Assembly: GCA_001931875.2 (NCBI GenBank)
Contig: MSJH02000512.1
Coordinates: 189,941 to 253,940, forward strand
Source: Byssochlamys sp. IMV 00236
Lineage: Eukaryota > Ascomycota > Eurotiomycetes > Eurotiales > Thermoascaceae
Length of the DNA: 64,000 nt
Reading direction: 5' to 3'
Shown in pieces: positions 14,337 to 25,415 of the stretch. The stretch's first letter is position 1. Every line of letters begins with the position of its first letter. Below the pieces are notes generated by a model. It was not told the DNA's origin. It saw only the letters and a program-made list of their open reading frames with translations, and searched no databases. A program made the position numbers and the translations under genes.

Positions 14337-15658
14337 ATGGACCGCCCGCGGCTCCATGACGGGCGTCCCGACGCTCTCTCCGCCTCTTCTCCGTCCCCCG
14401 CGGCTTCGTTATATCAAACCTCCAGCAAGCTTCTGAGAGAAACCAGCTTGGGAGACCGTATTCCCGCGTTCCATATTCCCTTAGGTATCTCCTAGGTTCC
14501 TTTCTGTTCTCGGGGTGTTTGGGGAGTATGTAGAAGTAACAGTTCCATATCCAATCACATGGCACGACATGGGTCACTTTTCTTTTTGTTGACATAGATC
14601 CATCTATCCAAACTATAGATCGGATCGCCAGGTGAAGCAGCAGATACTGGACACCAAACTGATTTCTGGGAATTATAGCCTTCCTCTCATCCCTCCGTGC
14701 AAATCTCCAGATCTCTTCCCGCGAGGATCTCTACCACTCATCTACTCCTCCCTCCCTCGCCAATACTCCCGACGCACTCTGCCCGGTCGTGTCGATTCCC
14801 AGCCAATCTCCGCCGTCTCCCTCGCCGTTCTTCATTTCAAGAGATACCACCGACATTCCATCAATAGAGCCAGGCGCTCGACCTTTCTCTTCTTCTCGTT
14901 ACTCGATTCAGACCGCCGGGACCGAAGACGAAAAGACAGATGCACTCCGTCTCATTGCGGCCAGCGTTCTGGAGCAACGCTTCCTCGCTATCCGATCTCT
15001 CTTTCTGCACCCGGTCGTTCTCTGTCTGACCCTCCTCGCCCATGCGATCGCTGCCCGATTGCTCTTCCGAAAACCGTACAATACTGTCTTAGGAGCCTTC
15101 GGTTATACGGTGTGCATCCTATCTGCTGTCTTTGCCCTGACATACGTTAGTCGCGAATACGCGTATCTTGCAACGCAGTCTGAAACACGAGCATGGCTCA
15201 TACAACCCCACCGAGCACGCCATCCTCCAAGTTCCAACAACAGCAGTAGTAAATCCCTTCCCGAGGACGACATTCTTGTCGCAAAGTACGATTCCAGAGT
15301 TGTGGGCGCTCTCGTGTTCCGCATTGCTCGAACCCGTGCCTTCATGACTGGTACTCCCTCCGCCACTGGGTTTACACGCGGCCATCGCCGTCGTTCCAGT
15401 CACAGCAGCTCAGCACGCCTGACGGGTGTCATCCGTGCATGGACTGTGAAGACCAGCTACCGCCACAGAGGCATCGGGACGGACCTCCTGCGCCAAGCAG
15501 TCGAGATGTGCAGGCGGAGACGGCTCGATGGGCCGGTGTTTGCGGACGATCATGCGTACTCGGTGAGAGTGTTGCCGCGAATGTTCGGTAGAGCATTTGA
15601 AAGGAGAGACACGAGAGCGAGAGACCTGTTGACGGATGTGATTGAAGAGGAGTGCTGA
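14337..15658 (+). CDS. Putative membrane-anchored GNAT-family N-acetyltransferase
   Basis: The long frame ending at 15658 has no in-frame ATG upstream of its conserved-looking part; it is open back to 14663. I therefore join it to an exon at 14337-14484, whose start sits in a CCATGG context and whose donor reads TTAG|GTATCT. The acceptor is TTATAG at 14673-14678 and the second exon is 14679-15658. The join is in phase and gives 375 residues. The N-terminus is Ser/Pro-rich. Two hydrophobic segments lie around residues 155-210 and suggest membrane anchoring. A GNAT-like core follows, with a (Q/R)xxGxG/A-type acetyl-CoA loop (HRGIGT near residue 311) after a VKTSYR strand. Substrate is unknown. 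It resembles fungal 'acetyltransferase domain' membrane proteins, but I cannot name it. The 5' exon is an inference; the domain call is moderate. Confidence 0.6.
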
Positions 15659-16148
15659 GGATATCTCACGACCGATCTATCTACTAGAATTTTTAATTTT
15701 GATCCGGGGTCCGTTATTGGGTGTCACGAAAGATCTCTCTTCCAGTACGATTCCACTCGTTGGGTAGGATATGACAGCCTTTCTAGAGATGTAGGGTTGA
15801 TCAGAGGCGAAGTAGAGGAGTTCGGTGATTATTTCAAGACACGAAACAGTTATTTATATATTTAGTTCCTATTCTGTCGATAGTTACTATTCATCCCTCG
15901 CGAGATATATATAATCCTTAGCCCGTCTCTCTAAGTATAGGCAGCTATTAACCAGTTACTTACCACTTGAGGATAATAAAATATATACTCTCCTAACCTT
16001 GCACAGCAAAATAGTCCCTCCTTGACTATAACCATTAATCAGAAAAATAAAGCTCGTAATCATTAGACCCAAGTTCGTTCCCACTCTCCTACTTCCACTA
16101 CTTGCTGCTGTTGTTAAATCAGTCGCCCGAATTGAGTGACATCCAAAT
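15659..16148. other. AT-rich intergenic region
   Basis: This is the 3' flank of the GNAT-like gene leading to the first tRNA-Leu. It is AT-rich and has no supported gene. Confidence 0.5.
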
Positions 16149-16261
16149 GGCAAGATGGCCGAGTTGGTCCAAGGCGTCAGGTTAAGGTCTACCTTAATAA
16201 CAACTTTCAATAAGTTCCTGATCTGTGTATGCAGGCGTGGGTTCGAATCCCACTCTTGTCA
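16149..16261 (+). tRNA. tRNA-Leu(AAG), intron-containing
   Basis: The acceptor stem GGCAAGA pairs with TCTTGTC at the 3' end, followed by discriminator A. The T-arm carries GGTTCGAATCC. The anticodon stem TCAGG/CCTGA encloses loop TTAAGG..T, placing AAG at the anticodon (16184-16186). A 28-nt intron (16188-16215) sits at the canonical position one base 3' of the anticodon and contains CCTTAA, complementary to the anticodon loop. A long variable arm is present, as in class II leucine tRNAs. It decodes CUU, and CUC after inosine modification. Confidence 0.93.
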
Positions 16262-17379
16262 ATTCTGAATTCTTTTTTGGGTCCAGTGGTTCCGTTCACG
16301 TCATTTTTTTCTTATGTGTGGGGAAGATACTTAGAAGTTCGGACGTGGGGTTTAGTTAGTCGTTAAATAACCAAGAGAGAGCAATTAACTACATCTGTGT
16401 CTGTATATTGCCGGGCGGACTGGAAGTCAAGGTAATAGATATAATGTACGCGAATAGGTATAATTATCGTGTCGCAACAGCTTTTTAAAACACTATGCGA
16501 TGTTATGTGAGCCCTCAGTCAATAGCATTAGATACGAGTTCTGTAGTTAAACTTATCGCTACTATACATCCCTAGAGACGGGGTGAATTGGAAGATGCAT
16601 ATCTGGAGAGATAATGCCCTTATTACATGCTTGTAGACATGCGCCACAGGACTCTAGTGCTCACATGGCCTACTATTATGTTGACGGGATCGATTCCAAA
16701 GTAAGGGTTTGGATGGGTGTCCTCTAAGGCAAGGCGAGGTGCAGCCTAATACAGATGGTATCATCGCCTGCTCGTCTCACTGTCGGAGATGGAATGAATT
16801 CGCTTATGATGAGCCTTGCTGATGGTGGTCGAAAATCGAACTTGTCTGTTTAGGAATTTTTAGTTAAGATATACGTTCTGGGGAGGGAGGTAATAGACAG
16901 GGAAGATAAGCACAGTTACGTATTGAACATAGAGTCGAGCAAGTCGTTACTTTTGGATCCCATGCTACTTGTGATCAGCAGTTATCAATAGATACAAATA
17001 CAGGTTGTCAGGTTATATATCACCTCTGAATTATGTACGGCCATCTCCAGAATAGGGCCTTTTCAGTAGTAGTATCTATATGCCATTGCCAATCAATCGA
17101 TTATCTCTCCGGGTAAGAAAAGAGAGAGAGAATAAGCGACAGTTACCTAGTCGGGAGATAAAAAAAAAAGCGAGAATAACATTAATAGCAATCATGCAAC
17201 TAGGTCTGAAGTCGACAGAATTCAATACTTTATCACCAGAATAAAATAAATATGCATTTTATTAGTTATCCACTCGCTATTAGTTATACACATTCTACTA
17301 AACCCCACCTACCTACCTTCCTACAGGATACTTGATGGCATTGATAAAACACAACTTCACCTGCTTACATCAACAAATA
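16262..17379. other. AT-rich gene desert between two tRNA-Leu genes
   Basis: About 1.1 kb of AT-rich sequence with a short poly-A run near 17160 and no convincing ORF. I see no terminal repeats or transposase relic. Confidence 0.5.
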
Positions 17380-17494
17380 GGCAAGATGGCCGAGTTGGTC
17401 CAAGGCGTCAGGTTAAGGTTCACCTTAATAATAACTTCTCAGTTAAGTTCCTGATCAGCGTAAGCTGGCGTGGGTTCGAATCCCACTCTTGTCA
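17380..17494 (+). tRNA. tRNA-Leu(AAG), second copy, intron-containing
   Basis: Mature positions match the copy at 16149 over the acceptor, D-, anticodon and T-arms, but the intron differs. It is 30 nt (17419-17448) and keeps the CCTTAA segment that pairs with the anticodon loop. The variable arm also differs slightly. A T-rich stretch directly downstream (17495-17520) fits an RNA polymerase III terminator. Flanking DNA is not duplicated, so this is not a recent tandem copy of a larger block. Confidence 0.93.
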
Positions 17495-17520
17495 TAACTT
17501 TTTTGTTCTTTTTTTTTCGG
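17495..17520 (+). terminator. Pol III terminator candidate, tRNA-Leu copy 2
   Basis: Runs of T (six, then eight or more) begin within about 10 bases of the tRNA 3' end, as expected for RNA polymerase III termination. Confidence 0.6.
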
Positions 17521-18204
17521 GTTGCCCTTTTTTGTTTTTTCTCCGCGCGGGGTTGTGATAACATTTTCGTGTCCTCTCATTTCTCTTTCAATTTTTTTCC
17601 TGGTATTTTTTTTTTCGTAGGTATGGTGCTTCGAGGCGGTTCCATGGTGATTGATTTATGAGCAGAGAGAGAATACTTATGACAGAAATCATGCCCCAGT
17701 GATCACTACGGGGGATGAGATGGCCATCGACGACTCTGCACAGATAATGGAAAGCCGTCTGCATCCTACTGCTACTTGTTGATGTCCATGATCCAGATAT
17801 TCTCAAACTTGCCATGTGCCATTGAATAGCAAATCGTATATTCTATTAGCGAGGACCCCATGCAAGGTACTCTCGTATATCTCCAGCGAACGTCAACTGC
17901 ATATTTGGCTTGGTACGATAGTCCAACCTGCAACCAGTTTATAGCCATGCGTAAAATATTTCCATCAAACGGATAAACAGATAAATAAGTAAAAAGGGAA
18001 AAAGAAGGCGAATATTAAACATTCTTAATGATCTCTAGCAGCCCCTCTTTCCCAAAGAGAGATGATTCGGTTTCCCCAACCAGAAAAAAAAAGAGCGAGT
18101 ATAGTGGCTCGTCGGCTCATCAGAAAGGACGCACTCAGAACGCCATCAAGTGTCATTGTGGATCCCTGGAATGAGGGATAGTCCACGGTCATCTATTATA
18201 TCTT
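17521..18204. other. Intergenic region, 3' side of svf1
   Basis: AT-rich with pyrimidine-rich runs. There is no supported gene. The right end is the 3' UTR of the minus-strand svf1 gene. Confidence 0.45.
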
Positions 18205-19612
18205 TCACGAAATGAAGGTGGCCTCCATGAACAGAGTACCGGGCTCGGTGATCTCCTCGTCACCAGCTTTGACCTTCAGGGAAAGCTGATCCCGAGAGGC
18301 ATACTAATACAAGGTTAGTAAAAATGAGAAAGAAGGCTGTTGATAATGCATCAACTTACTTGGTAGATGTACGGCTTGGTTCCAGCAACACTGCCTGCAA
18401 TGGCCTTGATGAAACCCGGCACCTCAGCCATGACGTCGACACGATCCAGTCTGGTGCCCAAGGAGCCTTCAACCTCCGCATGGAAAGGCTTGTCGTCCTT
18501 GGTCTTGCCATCCCAGACGAACCTCGCCGTCTTCGGCTCGGGCCAGTCATTTTCCGTGTCTTGACTGACCTCGATGTGCTTCGCAGTATTGGTGGCGCCC
18601 GCGCAGATGATCTCGCCATCCTTCACTACGCCTCCAACGTTGACGACAGTGGAGCCATACGAACGCGGGGTGGTGAACTCCATCATGACAGCGGAGTACG
18701 TTGGGGTCTGGAAGTTGACAAAGTTCCATTTCGCAGCTTGATTATCGACGTCAATTCCCCACTCCGCAACGTCAACAGGAACGGAGACTTACCAGCATGG
18801 TGAGGCTTCATTCCCTGCAAAGCGTGGATGAAGAGACCGCGGCCGGTCACGTCGTAGGTCTTCTCCTTGGTGGTGATGGTTCCTTCCACCTTGCAGCGGG
18901 GCCAGAAAGAATGATGCATGGATCCCCATGGGTGCTTGTGGTCTGTGCCGAAGTACGAAGTTCCATCCTTTCCAACCAGGAAGCCGGGAGCAGTCCGGGT
19001 AAAGGTGATGTTGACCAGGCTGTCGTCGTTGACAGCAGACTTGATGGTGTAGGAATCCCCAGCCTCGTTCAAGGTGAGAGCCAGGTTGTCGGCCCCGAAG
19101 GAGAGCATGCTCTCATCGAAGAGATGGTTGTGCAGGCCATCGGAATGCCAGATGTGGGGGGCATCGCCGTTGGTCGCAAAGATCTTGGAATTGAACTGGC
19201 ACGTGGTGTGAATGCCTCTGCAGTCGATACGAAAAGAAAAAAAAGATCAGCCAGTCTGACTCTTGTACTTCCGTTGACCAGCGTCGTACGCGCTGATAAG
19301 TAGATGTGCCTTACGCAACGTTGCTATAGATGACTTGGACCATGGCCAATACGCCGTTGTCGGCCATGATGTAGAAAGTCTGCGTCTCGACATTGGTGTG
19401 CTGGTAGGCTCGCCATTTGAGGTCGTCCTTGATAAGTTCCCTAAAAGGGACCTCCTGCGCCTGCTGCGTGACCGACTGGATGGCACTGGGGCCATAGATG
19501 GGCTCCCGGGTGCCTGCGACGTTGGCAACGCTAATCTCGCAGACGTCAGCGATGCACAGAGGGGGGAATGCGGACTGGGAGGAAGAACATACGTCTGCTT
19601 CAACCAGTTCAT
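18205..19612 (-). CDS. svf1: Survival factor 1 (Svf1 family)
   Basis: Svf1 family proteins are lipocalin-like and protect cells during oxidative and cold stress; the yeast protein is linked to ceramide handling. Minus-strand exons, 5' to 3', are 19612-19593, 19530-19315, 19217-18793, 18736-18360 and 18303-18205. Together they encode 378 residues, the usual length of the family. Recognisable family segments are the start MNWLKQT followed by [11 protein letters not shown], the [18 protein letters not shown] block, [24 protein letters not shown], and [15 protein letters not shown] near the C-terminus. The first exon is only 20 nt of coding sequence. The region upstream is shared with the divergent mitochondrial ribosomal protein gene. 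All splice junctions keep frame and no damage is seen. Confidence 0.93.
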
Positions 19613-20214
19613 GATGGGTTCTGTATGTATGCTGTTATGGAGTTTGTTAAGGTCTAAGAGGGAAGATCGAGGATGGTGAACAAGCAGTGGGAAGGAGAAC
19701 GGCGGGACCGAGTTTGATCCGGGGGGGAATGACGCTTGGCTGCTTCAAGTTGTGCTGCTTGCGGTGACGAGACGGTTTAGTTTCCTGAGGCAGCGCAGGA
19801 AGACGCTGGAGGTGGTAACTATTATTTATCTTCCGACGAGAAAACTAAAAAACAATTAGCTAAAATAAGTTATATTTCGACTACTTTCTCAGCTTTCTAT
19901 CGTTGTCGCCAACAATCGATTTGGGAAAGAGTATTGCATCATAAAATATACTGAGCTCACTGTTAGGGGAGGCTCTTTTTTCGCTTGCGCGTTGGTAGTG
20001 GCGGCTTCGCCCGTTGTCCGTCCTCCAACTAAGTAATATCTACCGCGCGGGAAGAAAATCTTCGAGACCCGGCGATATCAGCGAGTCTCTTGTCACCTCA
20101 TTGCGCGACACGAGCTTCCCCGTTTCTCTCCTCGACTCTTCCCAGGTGACGGAGCTTCTGCAACGACGACAGACCATCCGTGACTAGCAGAGTCGCTGCT
20201 CCTTTCAACCAGCC
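19613..20214. promoter_or_regulatory. Divergent promoter region, svf1 / mrpl19
   Basis: A 602-base spacer separates the start codons of svf1 (-) and the uL11m gene (+), so both promoters must lie here. It has an AT-rich block near 19820-19870 and a C/T-rich stretch just before the ribosomal protein start. No specific site can be named with confidence. Confidence 0.5.
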
Positions 20215-20767
20215 ATGGCTCGCAAGGCAATCCAGAAGGACCAGATCGTCAAGCTAATCGTGGGCGCTGGCCAGGCCAGCCCCAGTCCTCCCGTCGGTCC
20301 TGCACTGGGTAGTAAAGGTGTGAAGAGTATGGACTTTTGCAAGGTACGTTTTTTCCTTCGTTCGCATCCATCTGCATTGACTTTCCTACGATCGTTGAAG
20401 ATGTGTTTTGCTGACTAGCTACCGTCCGCGACAGGAGTTCAACGCCCGCACCGCACACATCAACACCGGAGTGCCGATTCCCGCACGAGTCACTGTCCGT
20501 CCGGACCGGTCCTTCATCTTCGATCTACGCACTCCCAATACATCGTGGCTGCTCCTGCAGGCCGCAGGCGTTGAGCACCGGAAGAACCGGCTGCGCGGAG
20601 CGGAGAACCCGGGGAAGGATGTCATCGGCCAGGTATCCTTGAAACACGTCTACGAGATCGCCAAGATCAAGCACTCTGAGCTCCGGCTCTCCGGGTTGAG
20701 CCTGCAGGGGTTGTGTAAGAGTGTTATCGCGCAGGCACGGTCGATTGGCATCGAGGTGGTGCCGTGA
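20215..20767 (+). CDS. mrpl19: Mitochondrial large-subunit ribosomal protein uL11m (L11)
   Basis: This is the mitochondrial version of bacterial ribosomal protein L11, part of the GTPase-associated centre of the large subunit. Exons are 20215-20343 and 20435-20767, giving 153 residues. Family signatures are [21 protein letters not shown] near the start (the proline-rich N-domain linker) and the C-terminal RNA-binding domain ending [15 protein letters not shown]. The N-domain continues across the intron as DFCK|EFNART. It lacks a long separate presequence, as in many fungal L11 homologues. The short size and bacterial-like motif exclude cytosolic uL11 (L12), which is longer. It is divergent from svf1. 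Confidence 0.93.
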
Positions 20768-22716
20768 AGAGAGAGGATCAACGTGTCTCTTGTTTTGTCC
20801 CAGCTATCTACCGTGTCATCCTCATTGCATTGGCGTTTCTTGGGAAGGGGGAAATCTGAAATATGTACGGAATTTCCGATGGTACATGTACTATATATGA
20901 TTGTGTGCACTGGCGAGATACCGTGTTGTCTTTCCTGTTATGTCGTCTCCTCGCCCTATAAGACCTAAATCTCCTACCCATAAAATACCTCGATCTACCG
21001 CCCAGCCATTGTCGCCCGTCATGTTCGTGCGCTAGACAGCCTCGAGATCTGCCGCGTCGTCATTCTGTCTTGAGCTTGGGGGATTATCTGGCCCAGAATT
21101 GGGCGGTGTTGAGCAGGCCAAGACAGGGTGATGAGAATCTGATCCACTTGGCACTCTGGTTTTTGAGGCTAGGTGGTTCGCGACAAAAAGAGAATACGAA
21201 GGTGAAGTAGTATCGAGAATACCAGGGGAAAAAAGGAGTAACTGGGGAAACATCTGGGGGAATCTTTTATCTGGGGAAAGACCCTTTTTTATTTCCGCAT
21301 TCAGATTCCCTACGATCCCACCCTGTGGATTGGCCCGTTGAGCACTGACAGGAATCTAAGAGTCAAACAGTCTCGAATCAAAGTCAACTTGGCAGGGGGC
21401 GACCTGACATAGTAGTAAAGATTACGACTATCTACTCTAGAGTACGTGCCAATGCACTCACAATTTGCTTGGCCAGTCCGCCATGATCATTTTAATATTA
21501 GCTTGCACGGCGATTCTGGCCCATCTCAGACTCCCAGAGACTAGCCGCCGCGGTAGAAGCACGCCAACGCATCCTTTGTATTAACATTTCCCCTGGCAGA
21601 TGCCAATGGTTTTAGAGAGGTCGATCTCGGGGGCAGCTGTAGAATCGTAATAATAGATATCTGTTGCGCGGCGATCCGCCACCGGGGTCCGACACGGACG
21701 AGAAGCGCCACGCAGAAAGAGGGCGTTGCAAAGCAGGGCAACTCTTTGCTGGGCGCGCGAACATCCCACTTGGGTCCCAAGACGTAAGCAGTAAGAGTAT
21801 TACTGCTATGTATATGGTAGAGATGACTTTCAGTGGGGCAGCCCAGGCTTGGAAGCTCGGGGGATCGCGCTATTTTGACCGTCTTGGAGGGACTGTTCAT
21901 GTGCCATGGATGATGGGATCAGTTTGGGGGCGAGGGGTATGAGGAACGGGAAGTATTAACTAGTTAATTGCTCTAGACAATTGATTAGTTAGTTAGAGAT
22001 GGCAGAAATGGCAGAGAAGCTGGAGCAGAGCAGCGAACCAGTGCGGGATGCTGTCGCACGTCGCAAGTCAGCAGACAAGACAGACAGAGTGCTGGATGCA
22101 TCCGGATTGGCATTCTGGCGAAGATTACTCGGATCTCGAATAAAAACTCATAAAGTGCTAAACTCCCCCAGTTGCTCCGCGGGATTCCGGCACAGTCAAG
22201 TTGACGATGACTCTAGCGCTGTAGCAGACCTTTATTGTTATTGCCCAGGCCTTATCCGTGCTTCCCCCCACCAACCCGGCTTTGCTCTTGGTCGCCTTTC
22301 TCTCTCTCGCTCTCCCTCTCTCTCTCTCTCTTTCACCGCGAACGCCTGCCCGCATTAATTTACTCACTAATTTAAACTAACTAACTAACCAACTACCCAA
22401 CTACATCCCTTCTTGTCCTCCCTTCCTTCCAAATATTATTCCCATCTGGACGGATTCCACTTCTCTCTGGATGGTAGTGAGGCTGTCTGGCTTTCTGAGC
22501 CGGTGCTGCGCGTGAATTCCTCTCTGGCCTTGCAGAAGAAAGAGAAATCGCCTCCGCACAGTCTTTATTATACGAACCCTGTTGCCGCGCTCGACCCCCC
22601 ATCCGACGGTACCCGCTGGATTTTCCCTCCAACAAACCTCCCATCACCATCTCCAATTTCGACTCGATCCCTGTGAATACACTCCAGACACAGTCCCAGA
22701 GGCGGTGAAAAGAGGC
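20768..22716. other. Long 5' region of the kinase gene
   Basis: About 1.9 kb between uL11m and the kinase uORF. It holds a CT-rich microsatellite at 22297-22333, a CTAA repeat near 22376-22389 and a 12-base perfect palindrome at 21433-21444. An ATG-initiated 119-codon frame at 21999-22358 has no recognisable domain and ends in low-complexity Ser/Leu sequence from the CT repeat; I do not call it a gene. Most of the region is probably promoter and a long kinase leader. Confidence 0.45.
22297..22333. repeat. CT-rich microsatellite in kinase 5' region
   Basis: The tract is almost pure C/T, mostly CT dinucleotides with a few interruptions. Pyrimidine tracts of this type often lie just upstream of transcription starts in filamentous fungi, so it may mark the core promoter. 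Confidence 0.7.
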
Positions 22717-22788
22717 ATGTGTCCTGGTTGTCAGTCGGCCGCTCCTGCAAGATTATTCTGTCCCACCTGTGACGAATATGACGTCTAA
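22717..22788 (+). CDS. Candidate uORF encoding a 23-residue CxxC..CxxC peptide
   Basis: An ATG at 22717 opens a 23-codon frame ending TAA at 22786-22788. It overlaps the kinase start codon (22778) by 11 bases in another frame. The peptide carries CPGC and CPTC separated by nine residues, the spacing of a small zinc ribbon. If it lies in the mRNA leader, its translation would compete directly with the kinase start. Whether the leader includes this ATG is not shown by the sequence. Confidence 0.4.
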   Translation: MCPGCQSAAPARLFCPTCDEYDV

Positions 22789-25415
22789 GGCTCCCGATTC
22801 GGGAACCCAGAAGGAAGACATGGCTGCTGGTATGCACCTCCCACGCAACACCTTTCCCATGGCGGACACCGTGCATTGCTAACGTTGACTCTTTCCGCCG
22901 CTACAGATATGCAGACCCCGCAGATCGAGCTCCCGGCCTCTCAACCCCCCGAAGAAGACGCGGCGAATGCCCAGTCGAAGCCTCACCGGGACCACGCCGT
23001 CCGCTTTGCATCTGTCAACGAGGAGATCGAGCCCTCCCAGTCCGCACAGGACGCCTCGTCGCCTGCTTCCGACGACCAGCCGCAGCGGCCAGACGACCTG
23101 AGCCCGGACGCGAAGGACGAACTCCGGTCGCTGGCGATGAGCCTGCAGAAGTCCAACCTACAAGAGTCTCGAATGCGCAATTTTGCCTTTGAAGCCGTCT
23201 CCCTGCCTCCCTCGAGGGTACGTATTAAGCCTACCCTCTTGTGGCCCTTTCGCCTGGCGCAGTCTCCGGCTAACATTCAGATACACAGTATCCCTCGAGG
23301 AATAACTCTAGGGAATCTAGTCTTCGAGAAAGCTCAAGGTCGGATGGACAGTCACCTCACGGCTCGCCCCCCGTGTCCGCGATGCAGTCACCCCCGCTGA
23401 CCCCTGCGGCCACCCACTCCCGGGATGGCAAGGCTGGTGAGAGCACCGCAACGCTCGCTCCCGCCAACCGAGACCAGGGAGACCAGGCTGCGATGACTCC
23501 TCAGACCTCACCCCCGGTGTCCACTCCAGGAAAGCAGACGGCTTCCTCAAGTGCTATCTCCTCCAGACCCTCATCGGGAGAGCAATTAGCGACCAAACGC
23601 AGCGGCCACTCAGAAGCTTCATCAGCGGCTGCCGTTCACGCACAGAGGCACAAGCCACACTTCTTCGTCGGCCCCAGTACGGATACGAGTTCGGTGGAGG
23701 GGAGCCCGCCGCCGACGCCAAAGAATGAGACCGGATGGTTGACCCCATACGGTCCCTCTGGGACCATGACTCCCATGGGGGAGCAAGATGATCCGTACGC
23801 ACGAAGCAAACGACCACCTCAGCCTCGAAACCTCGCCCAGCTAGACCAGAGGTTCATCTTCGGGGGAATCGACTCGAAGCGTCGGGGTCAAAATTCCTCT
23901 GCATCTCTAGCCGGTCTGCGCACCCCGCGCTCATCTAGTACGAGCGACTTGAAATCGCAGGAGAAACGGGGCTCGTCTATATTCGGCAAATCTGATAGCA
24001 AGGGGCATCACAACAACCACCATCATGAACACCACGGCTCAATGGCGGAGCTCAAGCGGTTTTTCAAGTTGGGCCACAAGCATAAGCACGGAGGCTCGCC
24101 GAGCTTGAAGAAATCGAGCAAGTCATCGAAGAGCCCGCCTTATCAGATGGCGCCATCGAACGTGCCGTTCGCGGATGATCATGGTCTGAATTCGAAGTAT
24201 GGGAAATTGGGTAAAGTTCTTGGGTCCGGTGCGGGCGGGTCGGTACGACTGCTGAAGCGCAGCAGTGACGGTGTCACCTTTGCCGTCAAGCAATTCCGGG
24301 ATCGTCACTCGTGGGAGTCGGAAAGAGAGTATGCGAAGAAGGTCACCGCCGAATTTTGTATCGGATCGACGTTACACCATGGCAACATCATTGAGACACT
24401 GGACATCATCCACGAGGGAGGCCACTGGTACGAGGTTATGGAGTATGCGCCTTACGATCTGTTCGCCATCGTCATGACAGGAAAGATGTCCAAGGAGGAA
24501 ATTGCATGTTCGTTTCGACAGATTCTCAATGGAGTGGCGTATCTCCATGGGATGGGCTTAGCTCACCGGGATTTGAAACTGGATAACGTCGTGGTCAATG
24601 AACACGGGATCATGAAGTTGATCGATTTCGGTAGTGCGGTGGTTTTCCGGTACCCCTTCGAGAACGACATTGTTCCCGCTTCTGGCATTGTCGGTTCCGA
24701 TCCCTATTTGGCTCCGGAGGTGTACGATGAGAAGAGATACGATCCCCGCCCGACTGATATTTGGTCCTTGGCCATCATATTCTGCTGCATGACACTGCGA
24801 CGATTCCCATGGAAGCAGCCCAGGTTGACGGACAACTCGTACAAACTGTTTGTGTCGCCTCCAACACCCGGTACACCGGTGCCAGATTCGCAACCCAGGC
24901 ACCGTCCCAAGTCCACGGCCGATCTTCCCTCGATGGCAAGTGAGGTCCACAACCGCATGGCGACGCCCATGGCAACGCCAGTGGTCACAAGGCAGCCGAA
25001 TGGAACGTCTTCAACTTCTGGTGCTAACAGACCGCAACCGAAATCCGATCCCCCAACCCGCACGGACGACGGACCGAAATCCGAGCCCTCAAAGCCCAAG
25101 TCTGGAGAAACGACCAGCAAAGAAGCTCCCCCACTGCCGCCTGGCTCAACTGTCCACAAGCCACAGGAGGTGATCAGAGGTCCCTGGCGGCTACTGCGCA
25201 TTCTACCGCGCGAGAGCAGGTGGATTATCGGACGCATGCTCAAACCTAACCCCAAGGAGCGTGCAACACTGGAGGAGGTCATCGCTGATGACTGGATTCT
25301 CCATATTAAGGTGTGTCGACAGGAAGATTCCGGCACGATCATAAAAGCGCCCGGTCATGATCACGTCCTCGAACCTCCTTCACCCAGTGTGCCGGTGCAG
25401 AGTAAGGCCAAATAA
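22778..25415 (+). CDS. Ser/Thr protein kinase, HAL4/SAT4-NPR family
   Basis: Exons are 22778-22829, 22907-23217 and 23289-25415, giving 829 residues. The N-terminal half (to about 425) is Ser/Pro-rich and disordered, with a His-rich stretch near residues 360-380. The kinase domain starts with glycine loop LGSGAGGS near residue 431. It has the ATP-binding lysine in FAVKQF near 455, catalytic HRDLKLDN near 547, DFG near 567 and APE near 596, so it should be active. The C-lobe is split by about 110 low-complexity residues before the conserved segment [28 protein letters not shown]. Family members regulate ion and nutrient transporters at the plasma membrane. The HAL4/SAT4-type assignment rests on the kinase-domain flavour ([20 protein letters not shown]) and on the disordered N-terminus. 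The start overlaps a uORF. Confidence 0.85.

Noticed and set aside
15956..16210. 84-codon minus-strand frame across tRNA-Leu
   Set aside because: It overlaps the tRNA-Leu gene, which has full cloverleaf support. The frame has no protein-like features.
21999..22358. 119-codon ATG frame upstream of the kinase
   Set aside because: The first 45 residues look helical, but the end is read from a CT microsatellite. No domain or splice continuation to another exon is evident.
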